From NCBI RefSeq assembly GCF_026242055.1, contig NZ_JAPJDL010000022.1, forward strand, positions 100,865 to 164,864: a stretch of 64,000 nt of DNA, written 5' to 3'. A program made the position numbers and the translations under genes. Under the pieces are notes generated by a model, which ran no database searches, was not told the DNA's origin, and was given only the letters and a program-made list of their open reading frames with translations. The stretch is from Lentzea sp. NEAU-D7 (GTDB lineage: Bacteria > Actinomycetota > Actinomycetes > Mycobacteriales > Pseudonocardiaceae). Positions 41,402 through 50,996 of the stretch are shown here, in pieces; the first letter of the stretch is position 1, and every line of letters begins with the position of its first letter.

Positions 41402-41989
41402 GTGACCTCGACGTATGCCGACCATGATCAATTCGACCTCCACCCGGTGCTGGACAGCCGGCTGCTGCGTGACGTGATCCACCCGTCGCGCGACCTGTGG
41501 ACGCCGCGCGAGCTGCGCGACCTCACCTCGTTCGTGGCGAGCGAGCTGACCACCGGGCTGCTCCAGATCCTCGACTACTCGACCGAACGCCGCTGGTGGG
41601 CGCGGCTGGGGCTGACCGAGGGCGTCGAGCTGTGGCTGCTGTCGTGGCTGCCGGGCCAGGGCACCGAACCGCACGACCACGGCGGCTCGGCCGGGTCGTT
41701 CACCGTGCTGACCGGCAGGCTGCGGGAGGACTACCGCTACCCCGCCGGGCCGATCCGGTCCGCGGTGCGCGACACCGGCGACGCGCTGGGCTTCGGGTCC
41801 GGACGCGCGCACCAGGTGCTGAACCCGTTCGAGGCGCCGGCCGCGACCGTGCACGCCTACTCGCCGCCGCTCGTGCCGACCCGCGAGTACGCCTCGCTGC
41901 ACGACATCCCCGACTCGATCCCACCCCTGCCCGCGCAGCGCCTGCCGCTGGCCGAACTGCGTCAGCTGGCCGACCTGGAGGGCCCGTGA
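41402..41989 (+). CDS. Cysteine dioxygenase (cupin)
   Basis: 195 residues. GTEPHDHGGSAGSFTVLTG (about residues 85-103) is cupin motif 1 with the HxH iron ligands, and FGSGRAHQVLNP supplies the third His. Like many bacterial CDOs it lacks the Cys of the mammalian Cys-Tyr crosslink, having Gly there; a Tyr near the C terminus (VHAYSPPL) fits the conserved position. It oxidises cysteine to cysteine sulfinate. Aggag lies 7 bases before the GTG. The rhodanese gene overlaps its stop by four bases. A 28-codon cysteine leader precedes it. Confidence 0.88.
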   Translation: MTSTYADHDQFDLHPVLDSRLLRDVIHPSRDLWTPRELRDLTSFVASELTTGLLQILDYSTERRWWARLGLTEGVELWLLSWLPGQGTEPHDHGGSAGSFTVLTGRLREDYRYPAGPIRSAVRDTGDALGFGSGRAHQVLNPFEAPAATVHAYSPPLVPTREYASLHDIPDSIPPLPAQRLPLAELRQLADLEGP

Positions 41990-42375
41990 GCAACCTCGAC
42001 ACCATCCTCGAAGACGCCCGGTCGCACCTCAAGCGGCTGGAACCGCACGAGGTGCTCGCGCTGGACGACGTGCTCGTCGTCGACATCCGGCCCGCGCACA
42101 ACCGCCTGGCCGAGGGCGAGATCGAGAACTCCGTCGTGGTCGAGCGGATCGTGCTGGAGTGGCGGCTCGACCCGGCCGGCGAGTGGCGGCTGCCGGGCTT
42201 CACCGCCGACACGACCGTCGTCGTCGTGTGCAACGAGGGCTGGGCGTCGTCGCTCGCGGCCCGGGACCTGCAACGGGTCGGGCTGCCCAACGCGACGGAC
42301 CTCGTCGGCGGATACCGGGGCTGGCGCGCGGCCGGCCTGCCGATCCGCGAGGGCGGCACACAGCCCGTGGTCTGA
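41986..42375 (+). CDS. Rhodanese-like sulfurtransferase
   Basis: 129 residues, single rhodanese domain. LDDVLVVDIRPAHNRLAEG is the N-terminal Asp-Arg strand, VVVCNEGWASSLAA (about 77-90) carries the catalytic Cys in a CNEGxxSS loop, and VGGYRGWRAAGLPI is the C-terminal signature. It moves sulfane sulfur, and with cysteine dioxygenase probably handles excess cysteine and persulfides. The GTGA overlap shows translational coupling to the dioxygenase gene. Confidence 0.88.
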   Translation: MSNLDTILEDARSHLKRLEPHEVLALDDVLVVDIRPAHNRLAEGEIENSVVVERIVLEWRLDPAGEWRLPGFTADTTVVVVCNEGWASSLAARDLQRVGLPNATDLVGGYRGWRAAGLPIREGGTQPVV

Positions 42376-42407
42376 CCGTGGAACCGCTGCCACGCCGGTA
42401 ACGTCTG

Positions 42408-43535
42408 GTGATCGTGACAGTTGCGCGCTGGGTCGTGACGGCACTCGTGGTGGCCGGAACGATCGCCTGGACCCTCCCGGAGTTCCACCTCGGCCTGGCG
42501 GGAGCGCTGGTCGGCCTGATCGTGGAGCTGACCGCGGCCCAGGCCGGCCTGGCACTCGGCGCCGTCCTGTTCGGACTCCGGATCACGCACGTGATCATCG
42601 GCATCGGCGGTGAGCTCAAGTCGTGGACGTGGGCGCACCAGCGGCTCGTCCTGCGCCGGATCCCCGCGCTCGCGACCATCGGGATCACCGGGCTGAAGCC
42701 GGGGGTGCGCCGGCGGACCGTCCTCACCGGAGCGTTCGCGATCGTCTTCTGCGCGGTGGTCGCGGCGGTGACGTGGCTCGCCACCGGCAGCGCGTTCGGC
42801 AAGGGCATGGCGCTCGCCGCCACCACCTGCTTGTTCTGGCAACTCGTGCCGGTCCAGCGGCCGGGCAACACGAGCTTGGGCTGGTTCGTGTTCTCGCTGC
42901 CGAAGCTCTCCGGACGGCCGCTCGGCGAGCTGGAGGCAGGGCCCGGCGTGCTCGCCGGCATGGACGCCTACCAGCGCGGTGACCTCGACGAGGCCGAGCG
43001 CGTCTGCGCCGAGCTGGCGCGCGAGCACCCCGACCTGATCACCGTCGTCGGACTCGAGGTGGTGACGTCCTGCGCCCGCGAGCGGTACCTCGAAGCGCTG
43101 CGGACGGTGACCGGGCTGACCGGTCGCGAGGACCTGAGCACGCGCGACCTGGCGTTCGTCATGGCCACCACCGCGGGGGTCGCCGTGCTGGCGGTCGAGG
43201 CGGGACAGTTCCCCGCGGAGGTGGGGCTGGAGACCGCGCGCAGCATGTTCGGCACCGCCTACGAGGCCGGATATCCGAAACACCGCGCGAACGGGACGCT
43301 GGCGATCATGGCGTTGATCGAGGGCGACACCGCGAAGGCCAGGCGGCTCGCGGGCTGCTCGGCCGAGTCGAGCGAGAACGCGCAGGGCCGTGCCGACGAC
43401 CTGATCACCATCGCGCGGGCGTGGATGGCGGACGGCGACAACGCGAAGGCCCGCCAACTCGTGGCCGAGGCGCACGAGCTCGCGGGCTGGAGTCCGCGGG
43501 TGGCGGCGACCCGCGCCCGCCTGCAGATCAGCTGA
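42408..43535 (+). CDS. Membrane protein with cytoplasmic TPR-like domain
   Basis: 375 residues. Three or four hydrophobic segments occupy the first 155 residues; a soluble helical part follows with TPR-like pairs (GMDAYQRGDLDEAERVCAEL, NGTLAIMALIEGDTAKARRL, AWMADGDNAKARQLVAEAHE). The N-terminal half faintly recalls site-2 protease relatives but has no HExxH. Function unknown. A strong terminator follows at 43562. GTG 42408 and GTG 42414 are equally possible starts. Confidence 0.65.
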   Translation: MIVTVARWVVTALVVAGTIAWTLPEFHLGLAGALVGLIVELTAAQAGLALGAVLFGLRITHVIIGIGGELKSWTWAHQRLVLRRIPALATIGITGLKPGVRRRTVLTGAFAIVFCAVVAAVTWLATGSAFGKGMALAATTCLFWQLVPVQRPGNTSLGWFVFSLPKLSGRPLGELEAGPGVLAGMDAYQRGDLDEAERVCAELAREHPDLITVVGLEVVTSCARERYLEALRTVTGLTGREDLSTRDLAFVMATTAGVAVLAVEAGQFPAEVGLETARSMFGTAYEAGYPKHRANGTLAIMALIEGDTAKARRLAGCSAESSENAQGRADDLITIARAWMADGDNAKARQLVAEAHELAGWSPRVAATRARLQIS

Positions 43536-43561
43536 CCTTCGAACGGAACAGCACGCACGGC

Positions 43562-43597
43562 AAAGGGCCCGTCACCGGGAACGGTGACGGGCCCTTT
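43562..43597. terminator. Bidirectional terminator, 16-bp perfect stem
   Basis: aaagggcccgtcaccg pairs perfectly with cggtgacgggcccttt around a ggaa loop, with A- and T-rich ends on both sides. It lies between the convergent genes ending at 43535 and 43615. Confidence 0.92.
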
Positions 43598-43614
43598 CCC
43601 ACCCCGCGATCAGA

Positions 43615-44157
43615 TCAGCCCTTCTCCACCGGCAGCGGCACGCCGGGCAGCGTCGGCAGGCCACCGGGAGGCGCCGGCAGGCCGCACTTGCTCAGCAGTT
43701 CTTTGACGGTGTCGAGCACCGCGGTCAGCATCGTGGTGATCTTGCCGACGTCAGGGGGCCCGCCCGCGGCGCCGAGGACCGTGCCGCCCAGCCCTGCGAT
43801 GGCCGAGATCAGGTTCAACACGACGGGCAGGCACTGGTCGGCCGGACCCGTGTACTCGGCGGCCCTCGCCGGCAGGGGTACGCCCGGCGCGCTGACAGGT
43901 GGTGTCGGTAGGCATCCGGCGTTCTGCATCGCTGTCACGAGGCCGAGGAGGTCACCGATCAACGGTTTCACGGCTTCCACGTTGGGCACGGGCACGAGAC
44001 CGCCGACGGCTTTCTTGAGCTTCGCGACGAAGTCCGTCACGAGACCGGCGCAGGCGGCTGGGAGTTCTGGCGCGGCGGGCGACGCACTGGCAGCCGGGAT
44101 GGTCGAGGCGGTGAACAGAGCGGCGACGAGCGAGAGTGCGGTAATCGTCTTCTTCAC
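43615..44157 (-). CDS. Secreted protein, unknown function
   Basis: 180 residues from GTG 44157 (VKKTITALSLVAALF), with an agaagg site. The signal peptide ends ASA-SPAAPE near residue 26. The mature protein is hydrophobic, rich in Ala, Pro, Leu and Gly, with four cysteines (PAACAGL, NAGCLP, DQCLPV, SKCGLP) evenly spaced at about 40 residues and a Pro-rich C terminus (PAPPGGLPTLPGVPLP). Evenly spaced Cys in a helical secreted protein suggests two disulfides. No family recognised. Confidence 0.7.
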   Translation of the reverse strand: MKKTITALSLVAALFTASTIPAASASPAAPELPAACAGLVTDFVAKLKKAVGGLVPVPNVEAVKPLIGDLLGLVTAMQNAGCLPTPPVSAPGVPLPARAAEYTGPADQCLPVVLNLISAIAGLGGTVLGAAGGPPDVGKITTMLTAVLDTVKELLSKCGLPAPPGGLPTLPGVPLPVEKG

Positions 44158-44396
44158 GGCTACCTTCTTCCTCAAAGCGCAATTCATTTGGAGCCGCTCC
44201 GAGAAAGCTTTCGGCGAATTCCCGTGCGGTTCATTCCACGTCCAGGAGCGTAAGTCCGCATCCAGGCTCCTACCAGCGGAGATCGTGAATTCACCCGCTC
44301 GAAAAAGGGCTCATTCGTTTGAGCGAAGGAGTTCGAGGGGTACAGGCCTGCCCCAGATCACGACCAGTGAACAGGCAACAAGGAAGACGAACACAT
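44158..44396. other. Intergenic region without a gene
   Basis: Upstream of the secreted-protein gene and downstream of glgP. GC is lower than the average here. A minus-strand promoter for the secreted protein is expected, but I see no clear -10/-35 pair and no frame with coding bias. The glgP terminator hairpin follows at 44397. Confidence 0.4.
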
Positions 44397-44439
44397 CAGG
44401 GCATCCAGCCCGCCGTTTTCAGGCGGGCCGGATGCCCTG
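44397..44439 (-). terminator. Terminator of glgP
   Basis: Two-part stem: outer arms cagggcatcc/ggatgccctg, inner arms gcccgcc/ggcgggc, separated by a small mismatch, with a gttttca loop. It begins 19 bases past the glgP stop on the minus strand. Confidence 0.85.
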
Positions 44440-44458
44440 AGTCAGTGCCGTGGAGCGA

Positions 44459-47047
44459 TCAGCCGGCCAGAACGACCCTGCCGAGTTCCGCGGAGGTCGC
44501 CAGCAGGCCGTGGCGCGGCAGCACGCGCACGGTGTAGCCGAGCGCTCCGGCGTGCGGCAGCGGCACCTCGGCCTCGTAGTTGCCGTTGCCCGCGTAGTTC
44601 ATGGGCGCGGACACGATGTCCTTGAGCTCGTCGGAGTCGTGCGACACCTTGCCCAGCACGACCTGGACGTCCACTTCGGACGGCTCCAGCCCGGCCAGTT
44701 CGACCCGTGCCCGCACGATGACGGGCGCTCCGAGCACCGGCACCGAGGAGCCGCTGATCACCAGGTCGCTGTCGAGCACCCGCACCCGCGTCCACGACGC
44801 GCGCAGCCGGTGCCGGTATGCGGAGAGCTCCTTGGCGCCCCGGTAGCCCTCACCGACGACGTTCTGCGCGGACGCGGCGGCCGGCGCGTAGTAGGTCTCG
44901 ACGTACTCGCGGACCATGCGCGAGGCCTGCACCACCGGGCCGAGCGAGGCCAGCGTGTGCCGGACCATCGACATCCAGCGGGTCGGCACGCCGTCCTCGC
45001 CCCGGTCGTAGAACAGCGGCGCGACCTGCGAACCGAGCAGGTCGTACAGCGCGTTGGCCTCCAGGTCGTCCCGGCGGACCGGGTCGTTGACCCCGTCCGC
45101 GGTCGGGATGGCCCAGCCGTTCGAGCCGTCGTACAGCTCGTCCCACCAGCCGTCGCGGATGGAGAGGTTGAGGCCGCCGTTCAGCGCCGCCTTCATGCCG
45201 GACGTACCGCACGCTTCGAGAGGGCGCATCGGGTTGTTCAGCCACACGTCGCAGCCCCAGTACAGGTACCGGGCCATGGACATGTCGTAGTCCGGCAGGA
45301 ACACGATCCGGTGCCGCACGCCCGCCTCGTCGGCGTAACGCACGATCTGCTGGATCAGCGCCTTGCCGCCGTCGTCGGCCGGGTGCGACTTACCCGCCAC
45401 GACGAGCTGCACGGGCCGTTCGGGGTGCAGCAGCAGCGAACGCAGCCGCTCCGGGTCGCGCAGCATCAGCGTGAGGCGCTTGTACGTCGGCACGCGCCGT
45501 GCGAAGCCCACGGTCAGCACGTCGGGGTCGAAGACCGAGTCGGTCCAGCCCAGCTCCAGCGCCGACGCGCCGCGCTGCAGCCACGACTCGCGCACGCGGC
45601 GGCGCACCTCGTCGACGAGCCGGCCGCGCAGCGTCGACCGCAGCTCCCACAGCCCGGCGTCGGTGACCGGCTCGAACGCGCCGATGCCGAGGCCGTTGCT
45701 CGTGTGGCTGTCTGCCTCGGACGCTCCGAGCAGCTTGCTCATCTCGGTCGCGGCCCACGTCGGCCCGTGCACGCCGTTGGTGACCGAACCGATCGGCACC
45801 TCGGTGGCGTCGAAGCCCGGCCAGAGGCCGCGGAACATGTCCCGGCTGACCTCACCGTGCAGTTTGGACACGCCGTTCGCGCGCTGGGCGAGCCGCAGGC
45901 CCATGTGAGCCATGTTGAACATGCCCGGGTTGTCCTCGGCACCCAGCGCGAGGATGCGCTGGGTGTTCACGCCGGGGACCAGGTTCTCGGCGCCGAAGTA
46001 GTGCTGGACCAGGTCGACCGGGAAGCGGTCGATGCCGGCGGGCACCGGCGTGTGCGTCGTGAACACCGCGCCCGCGCGCGAGGCCGTCAACGCCTGGTCG
46101 AAGTCGAGACCGTCGTTGGTGATGTACTCGCGGATCCGCTCCAGGCCGAGGAACCCGGCGTGGCCCTCGTTGGTGTGGAAGACCTCGGGCTGCGGGTGGC
46201 CGGTGAGCTCGCAGAACGTGCGCACGGCGCGCACGCCGCCGATGCCGGCGAGGATCTCCTGGCGGATCCGGTGGTTCTGGTCGCCGCCGTAGAGCCGGTC
46301 GGTGACGCCGCGCAGGTCCTCGTCGTTCTGCTCCACGTCCGAGTCGAGCAGGAGCAGCGGGATGCGTCCGACCTGCGCCTTCCAGATCTTGGCGCGCAGC
46401 ATCCGGTCGCCCGGCATGGCCACGTGGACCAGCAGCGGCAGCCCGGACGGCTCGGTCAGCAGCTCCAGCGGCAGCCCGCGCGGGTCGAGCGCCGGGTAGT
46501 GCTCGATCTGCCAGCCGTCGAGCGACAGCGACTGCCGGAAGTACCCGGAGCGGTAGAGCAGGCCGACGGCGATCAGCGGAACGCCCAGGTCGGAGGCTGC
46601 CTTGAGGTGGTCGCCCGCGAGGATGCCGAGGCCGCCCGAGTAGTTGGGCAATGCCTCGTGCACGCCGAACTCCATGGAGAAGTACGCGACGCTCGTGGGC
46701 AGCGGTGTGTCTGGTGCCCCGTGCTCGCGGCGCTGGGCGATCTCGTCCTGCCTGCGCTGGTACCAGCGCGGGCCCTGGACGTACCGCTCCAGGTCGCTCG
46801 CGAGCGCGTGGAGCTTGAGCAGGAACTGCTCATCTCGCGCCAGCGACTCCAGCTTTCCCGCGTCGACGACGGAGAGCAGGCGCAACGGGTCGCCACCGAC
46901 CTCGGACCAGACACGGGGGTCGATCGAGGCGAAGAGGTCCTGCGTGGGCGGGTGCCACGTCCAGCGCAGGTTGGTGGCGAGCGTGCTCAGCGCGGACAAG
47001 GGCTCCGGCAGGCTGGCTCGGACGGTGAACCGGCGAAGTGCTCGCAT
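44459..47047 (-). CDS. glgP: Alpha-glucan phosphorylase GlgP (GT35)
   Basis: 862 residues from MRALRRFTVRASLPEPLSAL, essentially the length of the mycobacterial enzyme. FSMEFGVHEALPNYSGGLGILAGDHLKAASD is split as the N-terminal active-site region, HTNEGHAGFLGLERI is a core strand, and EACGTSGMKAALNGGLNLSI holds the PLP lysine. It releases glucose 1-phosphate from glucan non-reducing ends. It is the long DUF3417-containing type (ATNLRWTWHPPTQDLF). The frame upstream of 47047 is not conserved. It lies between a terminator and the kinase gene on the same strand. Confidence 0.94.
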   Translation of the reverse strand: MRALRRFTVRASLPEPLSALSTLATNLRWTWHPPTQDLFASIDPRVWSEVGGDPLRLLSVVDAGKLESLARDEQFLLKLHALASDLERYVQGPRWYQRRQDEIAQRREHGAPDTPLPTSVAYFSMEFGVHEALPNYSGGLGILAGDHLKAASDLGVPLIAVGLLYRSGYFRQSLSLDGWQIEHYPALDPRGLPLELLTEPSGLPLLVHVAMPGDRMLRAKIWKAQVGRIPLLLLDSDVEQNDEDLRGVTDRLYGGDQNHRIRQEILAGIGGVRAVRTFCELTGHPQPEVFHTNEGHAGFLGLERIREYITNDGLDFDQALTASRAGAVFTTHTPVPAGIDRFPVDLVQHYFGAENLVPGVNTQRILALGAEDNPGMFNMAHMGLRLAQRANGVSKLHGEVSRDMFRGLWPGFDATEVPIGSVTNGVHGPTWAATEMSKLLGASEADSHTSNGLGIGAFEPVTDAGLWELRSTLRGRLVDEVRRRVRESWLQRGASALELGWTDSVFDPDVLTVGFARRVPTYKRLTLMLRDPERLRSLLLHPERPVQLVVAGKSHPADDGGKALIQQIVRYADEAGVRHRIVFLPDYDMSMARYLYWGCDVWLNNPMRPLEACGTSGMKAALNGGLNLSIRDGWWDELYDGSNGWAIPTADGVNDPVRRDDLEANALYDLLGSQVAPLFYDRGEDGVPTRWMSMVRHTLASLGPVVQASRMVREYVETYYAPAAASAQNVVGEGYRGAKELSAYRHRLRASWTRVRVLDSDLVISGSSVPVLGAPVIVRARVELAGLEPSEVDVQVVLGKVSHDSDELKDIVSAPMNYAGNGNYEAEVPLPHAGALGYTVRVLPRHGLLATSAELGRVVLAG

Positions 47048-47168
47048 GACGAGCGAACTTACCTGCCACCCCTGAGTGCCTGACAACGTTCCCGGCCACA
47101 CCTGCAACGACTTGCAGAACCGGTCAAGACGGGGACCGGCCGTGAGCAGCGGATACTTCGGACCCCGA

Positions 47169-48743
47169 TCAACCCCGCTGCTCGTCCGTGATCAGCGGCT
47201 TGTCGCCCTTGCCGGAGATCTTGAGCGTGTGCTCCTCGGTCGTCGCCTTGTTCGTTTCCTTCTCGGTCAGCTCCAGCAGCGTCGTGACGGTGAACGTGCC
47301 GTCCTCGTTCGCGTTCACCAGCGGCCCCTCCTTGATCGCGATCTTGGAGTACTGCCCCCAGAACTCCTTCTCCTCGGCCGCGCCCGGCGCCTGGGCCGGG
47401 TCCCAGTCGCCGCGGGCGGCGTCGACGTTCGACGGCAGCTTCGCGTAGTGCTGCTTCACGAAGGTGGTGATCTGGGCGACCGAGAACTTGGTGGCGGGCG
47501 GCTTCGACGACGGCGGCTGGCTCGGCTTGGTCTGCGACGGCGTCTGCTTCTCGGTCGTCTTGGCCGGGGGGTTGGTGGTCGGCTTGCCGTAGGTGGGCTC
47601 CGGGGTCTCCGACGTGGTCACCGGCGTCGAACTGGGGCCACCCGCGGTCGAGTCGCCCCCGTAGTTCGAGATGATCGCGTAGGCGACGCCGGAGATCAGG
47701 AGCACGCCGAGGACGGCGGCCGCGACCGCGAGACCCCGGTTGCTCTTCTTCGGTTCGGGCTCGGGCTCGTAGTCGTCGTAGGTCGCGGGCAGCGGCGCGG
47801 GCGGCCGGGTGCGCGGCGCCTGCGGCGGCATCGTGCGCGGCGGGCCCTGCACGGTGCCCGGCCCCGCGGCGCCCATCACGGCGGTGCCGGTCGGCGGCGT
47901 CATCGGGCGCGGCGGGATCACACGGGTGACGGGGACCGGGGCGCCGGACGCGATCGCCTTCAGCTCCTCGGCGGCCTGGGCGGCGGTGGGGCGCTGCGAC
48001 GGCTCGTTCGCGAGGAGCCGGGTCAGCAGGCCGGTGAGCGGGCCCGAGCGCGTCGGCGGGCGGGTCTCACCCCGCGCCACCTTGTAGAGCAGGCCCAGGT
48101 CGTTCGTGCTCTTGCCGAACGGCGGCTCGCCCTCGGTCATCGCGTAGATCGTCGCGCCGAGCGAGAACACGTCCGAGGGCGGCGCGGGCTCGGCACCGCG
48201 GGCCAGTTCCGGCGCCAGGTACGCGGGGGTGCCCGCGAGCATGCCGGTCTTCGTCACGGCCACATCGCCCAAAGCGCGCGAAATGCCGAAGTCGGTGATC
48301 TTCACCGTGCCGTCGCGTCCAATGAGGACGTTGCCGGGCTTGATGTCGCGGTGCACGATGCCCGCGCTGTGGGCTGCGGCCAGCGCGCCGGCGGCCAGCG
48401 AACCGATCCGCGCCGCCTCCTGAGGAGGCATCGGGCCGCGTTCCAGGACCGAGGAGAGGTTGCGGGACGGCAAATACTCCATGACAAGACAGGGCTTGCC
48501 GTCCTCGACCACGACGTCGTACACGGCGATCGCGTTCGGGTGCTGCAGCCGGGCGGCGATGCGGCCCTCGCGCATGGCGCGCTGCACGGCCTCGTGGAAC
48601 TCGTTCGACTCGACGTCGTTCAGAAGCAGCTGCTTGACCGCCACGTCACGGTGCAGGAACTCGTCGCGTGCTCGCCACACGACACCCATGGCACCGGCGC
48701 CGAGCTGATCGAGCAGGACGTAGCGACCTCCAAGCTTGTTCAC
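47169..48743 (-). CDS. Transmembrane Ser/Thr protein kinase
   Basis: 524 residues from GTG 48743. The kinase domain (about 7-265) has GAGAMGVVWRA, VAVKQLLL with the ATP Lys, HRDIKPGNVLI, DFGISRA and GTPAYLAPE. A Pro-rich juxtamembrane segment, one membrane helix (about 335-357) and a Thr/Pro/Lys linker follow. The extracellular C-terminal domain of about 110 residues (FSVAQITTFVKQHYAKLPSN to the end) looks NTF2-like and may be the sensor. It lies between glgP and the divergent glgE operon; GlgE of Streptomyces and mycobacteria is known to be inhibited by Ser/Thr phosphorylation. Confidence 0.88.
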   Translation of the reverse strand: MNKLGGRYVLLDQLGAGAMGVVWRARDEFLHRDVAVKQLLLNDVESNEFHEAVQRAMREGRIAARLQHPNAIAVYDVVVEDGKPCLVMEYLPSRNLSSVLERGPMPPQEAARIGSLAAGALAAAHSAGIVHRDIKPGNVLIGRDGTVKITDFGISRALGDVAVTKTGMLAGTPAYLAPELARGAEPAPPSDVFSLGATIYAMTEGEPPFGKSTNDLGLLYKVARGETRPPTRSGPLTGLLTRLLANEPSQRPTAAQAAEELKAIASGAPVPVTRVIPPRPMTPPTGTAVMGAAGPGTVQGPPRTMPPQAPRTRPPAPLPATYDDYEPEPEPKKSNRGLAVAAAVLGVLLISGVAYAIISNYGGDSTAGGPSSTPVTTSETPEPTYGKPTTNPPAKTTEKQTPSQTKPSQPPSSKPPATKFSVAQITTFVKQHYAKLPSNVDAARGDWDPAQAPGAAEEKEFWGQYSKIAIKEGPLVNANEDGTFTVTTLLELTEKETNKATTEEHTLKISGKGDKPLITDEQRG

Positions 48744-48985
48744 GCGCGCACGGTACCTGTAGCGCGCCCTTAACACGGTGAGTTGTACGGGAAGAGTCCA
48801 ATGGAGAGGACGCCACATGCCGGGAACGTGGCCGAGAGACCCTGGACACGATCAACGCTTGAGGTGTGCGATCGACAGTGGTGGGGTACGGATCTAGATG
48901 GGGCAACCCGCTGTCACACGGCTTGATCGAGCAAGGCAGGATTTGACGCATCAACGCGAAGCGACACGGCGGAAGGGCGCTGCCG

Positions 48986-50962
48986 ATGAGCGGACGGCTC
49001 GGTATCGACGACGTATCCCCGGTGGTGTCGGCTGGCAGGTATCCAGCCAAAGCCGTTGTGGGAGAACAGATTCCGGTTGCGGCCACGGTGTGGCGCGAGG
49101 GACACGACAAACTCGCGGCCACAGTCAGCTGGCGCGGACCGAACGACCGAGTCGCTCGTCAGACGCGCATGCACGAGGTCGGGATCGGCCTCGACCGGTG
49201 GGGCGCGACCGTGGTTCCGGACGCCGAAGGCGCCTGGACGTTCCGGATCGATGCGTGGAGTGACCCCTGGGGCACCTGGAACCACGCCGTTGAGGTGAAG
49301 ATCGCGGCGGGACAGGGTCCCGGTGATCTCGCAAACGATCTTGAAATCGGAGCAGGACTACTCGATCGGGTGGCAAGGCGACCCGATAGGCGACAAGAGC
49401 GAGCACTGCTCACGTCCGCGGCGGCGGCGTTGCGGGACGAGAACCGGCCGCTCGCCGAACGCGTCGCGCCGGCCTTCGCCGCCGACGTGCAGAAGGTGAT
49501 GTTCGAGCACCCCGTGCGCGAGCTGATCACCAAGGGCAGGACGTACAAGATCTGGTGCGACCGGAAGAAGGCCGCCTACGGCTCCTGGTACGAGTTCTTC
49601 CCGCGCAGCACCGGCGGGATCGACGAGACCGGCCAGGCGGTGCACGGCACGTTCGCCACGGCGACCAAGGAGCTCGACCGGGTTGCGGCGATGGGCTTCG
49701 ACGTCGTCTACTTCCCGCCGATCCACCCGATCGGCCGAGTCAACCGCAAGGGCCCCAACAACACGCTCGTGGCGACCCCCGAGGACACGGGATCACCGTG
49801 GGCGATCGGCGCGGACGAGGGCGGGCACGACGCGATCCACCCGCAGCTCGGCACGATCGAGGACTTCGACGCGCTCGTCGAACGCGCCAAGGAGCTGGGC
49901 CTCGAGGTGGCGCTCGACTTCGCGCTGCAGTGCGCGCCCGACCACCCGTGGGTGCTCAAGCACCCGGAGTGGTTCACGACGCAGCCCGACGGCACGATCG
50001 CGTACGCCGAGAACCCGCCCAAGAAGTACCAGGACATCTACCCGATCAACTTCGACCTCGACCCGCAGGGCCTCTACCACGAGGTGCTGCGCGTGGTCCT
50101 GTACTGGGCCGAGCACGGGGTGCGGATCTTCCGGGTCGACAACCCCCACACCAAGCCGCCGGACTTCTGGCAGTGGCTGATCTGGAAGGTGAAGGAGGTC
50201 TACCCGGACACGCTGTTCCTGGCGGAGGCCTTCACCCGCCCGGCCCGCCTGTACGGCCTGGCCAAGCTCGGCTTCACGCAGTCCTACACGTACTTCACGT
50301 GGCGGACGAGCAAGCAGGAGCTGATCGAGTTCGGCGAGGACGTCCGCGACCACTGGGACGAGGCCCGGCCGAACCTCTTCGTGAACACGCCGGACATCCT
50401 GCACGAGTCGCTGCAGCACGGTGGCCCGGCGATGTTCGGGCTGCGCGCGGCTCTCGCTGCCACCCTCTCCCCCACGTGGGGCGTGTACAGCGGCTACGAG
50501 CTCTTCGAGCACGAGGCCGTGAAGCCCGGAAGCGAGGAGTACCTCAACTCCGAGAAGTACCAGTTGCGGCCTCGCGACTACGCCCGTGCACTGGCGGACG
50601 GACGTAGTCTCGAACCGTGGCTGCGCAAGCTCAACCACATCCGCAAGGCGCATCCCGCGCTCCAGCAGATGCGCACGCTGAAGTTCCAGAGCATCGAGAA
50701 CGACGCGCTGGTCGCCTACTCCAAGCGTGACCCGGAAACGGGCGACACGGTCGTCGTCGTGGTCAGCCTCGACCCGCACAACGCGCAGGAGGGGACGTTG
50801 TACCTCGACCTGCCCGACCTCGGGTTCGACTGGCACGAGCGGGTGATCGCGCACGACGAGGTCACCGGCGAGACGTGGGACTGGGGACAGGCCAACTACG
50901 TCCGCCTCGAGCCGTGGCGCGCCACCGCGCACGTCGTGAGCTTGCAGCGCCGTTTCAGCTGA
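48986..50962 (+). CDS. glgE: Maltosyltransferase GlgE (GH13_3)
   Basis: 658 residues. The N-terminal beta domain (AVVGEQIPVAATVWREGHDK) is typical, and WYEFFPRSTGG followed by FDVVYFPPIHPIGRVNRKG is the GlgE signature. FRVDNPHTKPPDFW holds the nucleophile Asp and LFLAEAFTRPARLYGLAKLG the acid Glu. It transfers maltosyl units from maltose 1-phosphate to alpha-1,4-glucan. First gene of the operon glgE-treS-pep2-glgB, divergent from the kinase with 242 bases between. Confidence 0.95.
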   Translation: MSGRLGIDDVSPVVSAGRYPAKAVVGEQIPVAATVWREGHDKLAATVSWRGPNDRVARQTRMHEVGIGLDRWGATVVPDAEGAWTFRIDAWSDPWGTWNHAVEVKIAAGQGPGDLANDLEIGAGLLDRVARRPDRRQERALLTSAAAALRDENRPLAERVAPAFAADVQKVMFEHPVRELITKGRTYKIWCDRKKAAYGSWYEFFPRSTGGIDETGQAVHGTFATATKELDRVAAMGFDVVYFPPIHPIGRVNRKGPNNTLVATPEDTGSPWAIGADEGGHDAIHPQLGTIEDFDALVERAKELGLEVALDFALQCAPDHPWVLKHPEWFTTQPDGTIAYAENPPKKYQDIYPINFDLDPQGLYHEVLRVVLYWAEHGVRIFRVDNPHTKPPDFWQWLIWKVKEVYPDTLFLAEAFTRPARLYGLAKLGFTQSYTYFTWRTSKQELIEFGEDVRDHWDEARPNLFVNTPDILHESLQHGGPAMFGLRAALAATLSPTWGVYSGYELFEHEAVKPGSEEYLNSEKYQLRPRDYARALADGRSLEPWLRKLNHIRKAHPALQQMRTLKFQSIENDALVAYSKRDPETGDTVVVVVSLDPHNAQEGTLYLDLPDLGFDWHERVIAHDEVTGETWDWGQANYVRLEPWRATAHVVSLQRRFS

Positions 50963-50996
50963 TCAACCCGCACAACCCCCGACGAGGTGGGAACCC

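Noticed and set aside
44450..47083. 877-codon plus-strand frame opposite glgP
   Set aside because: Shadow frame; GlgP on the minus strand has PLP and catalytic motifs at normal length.
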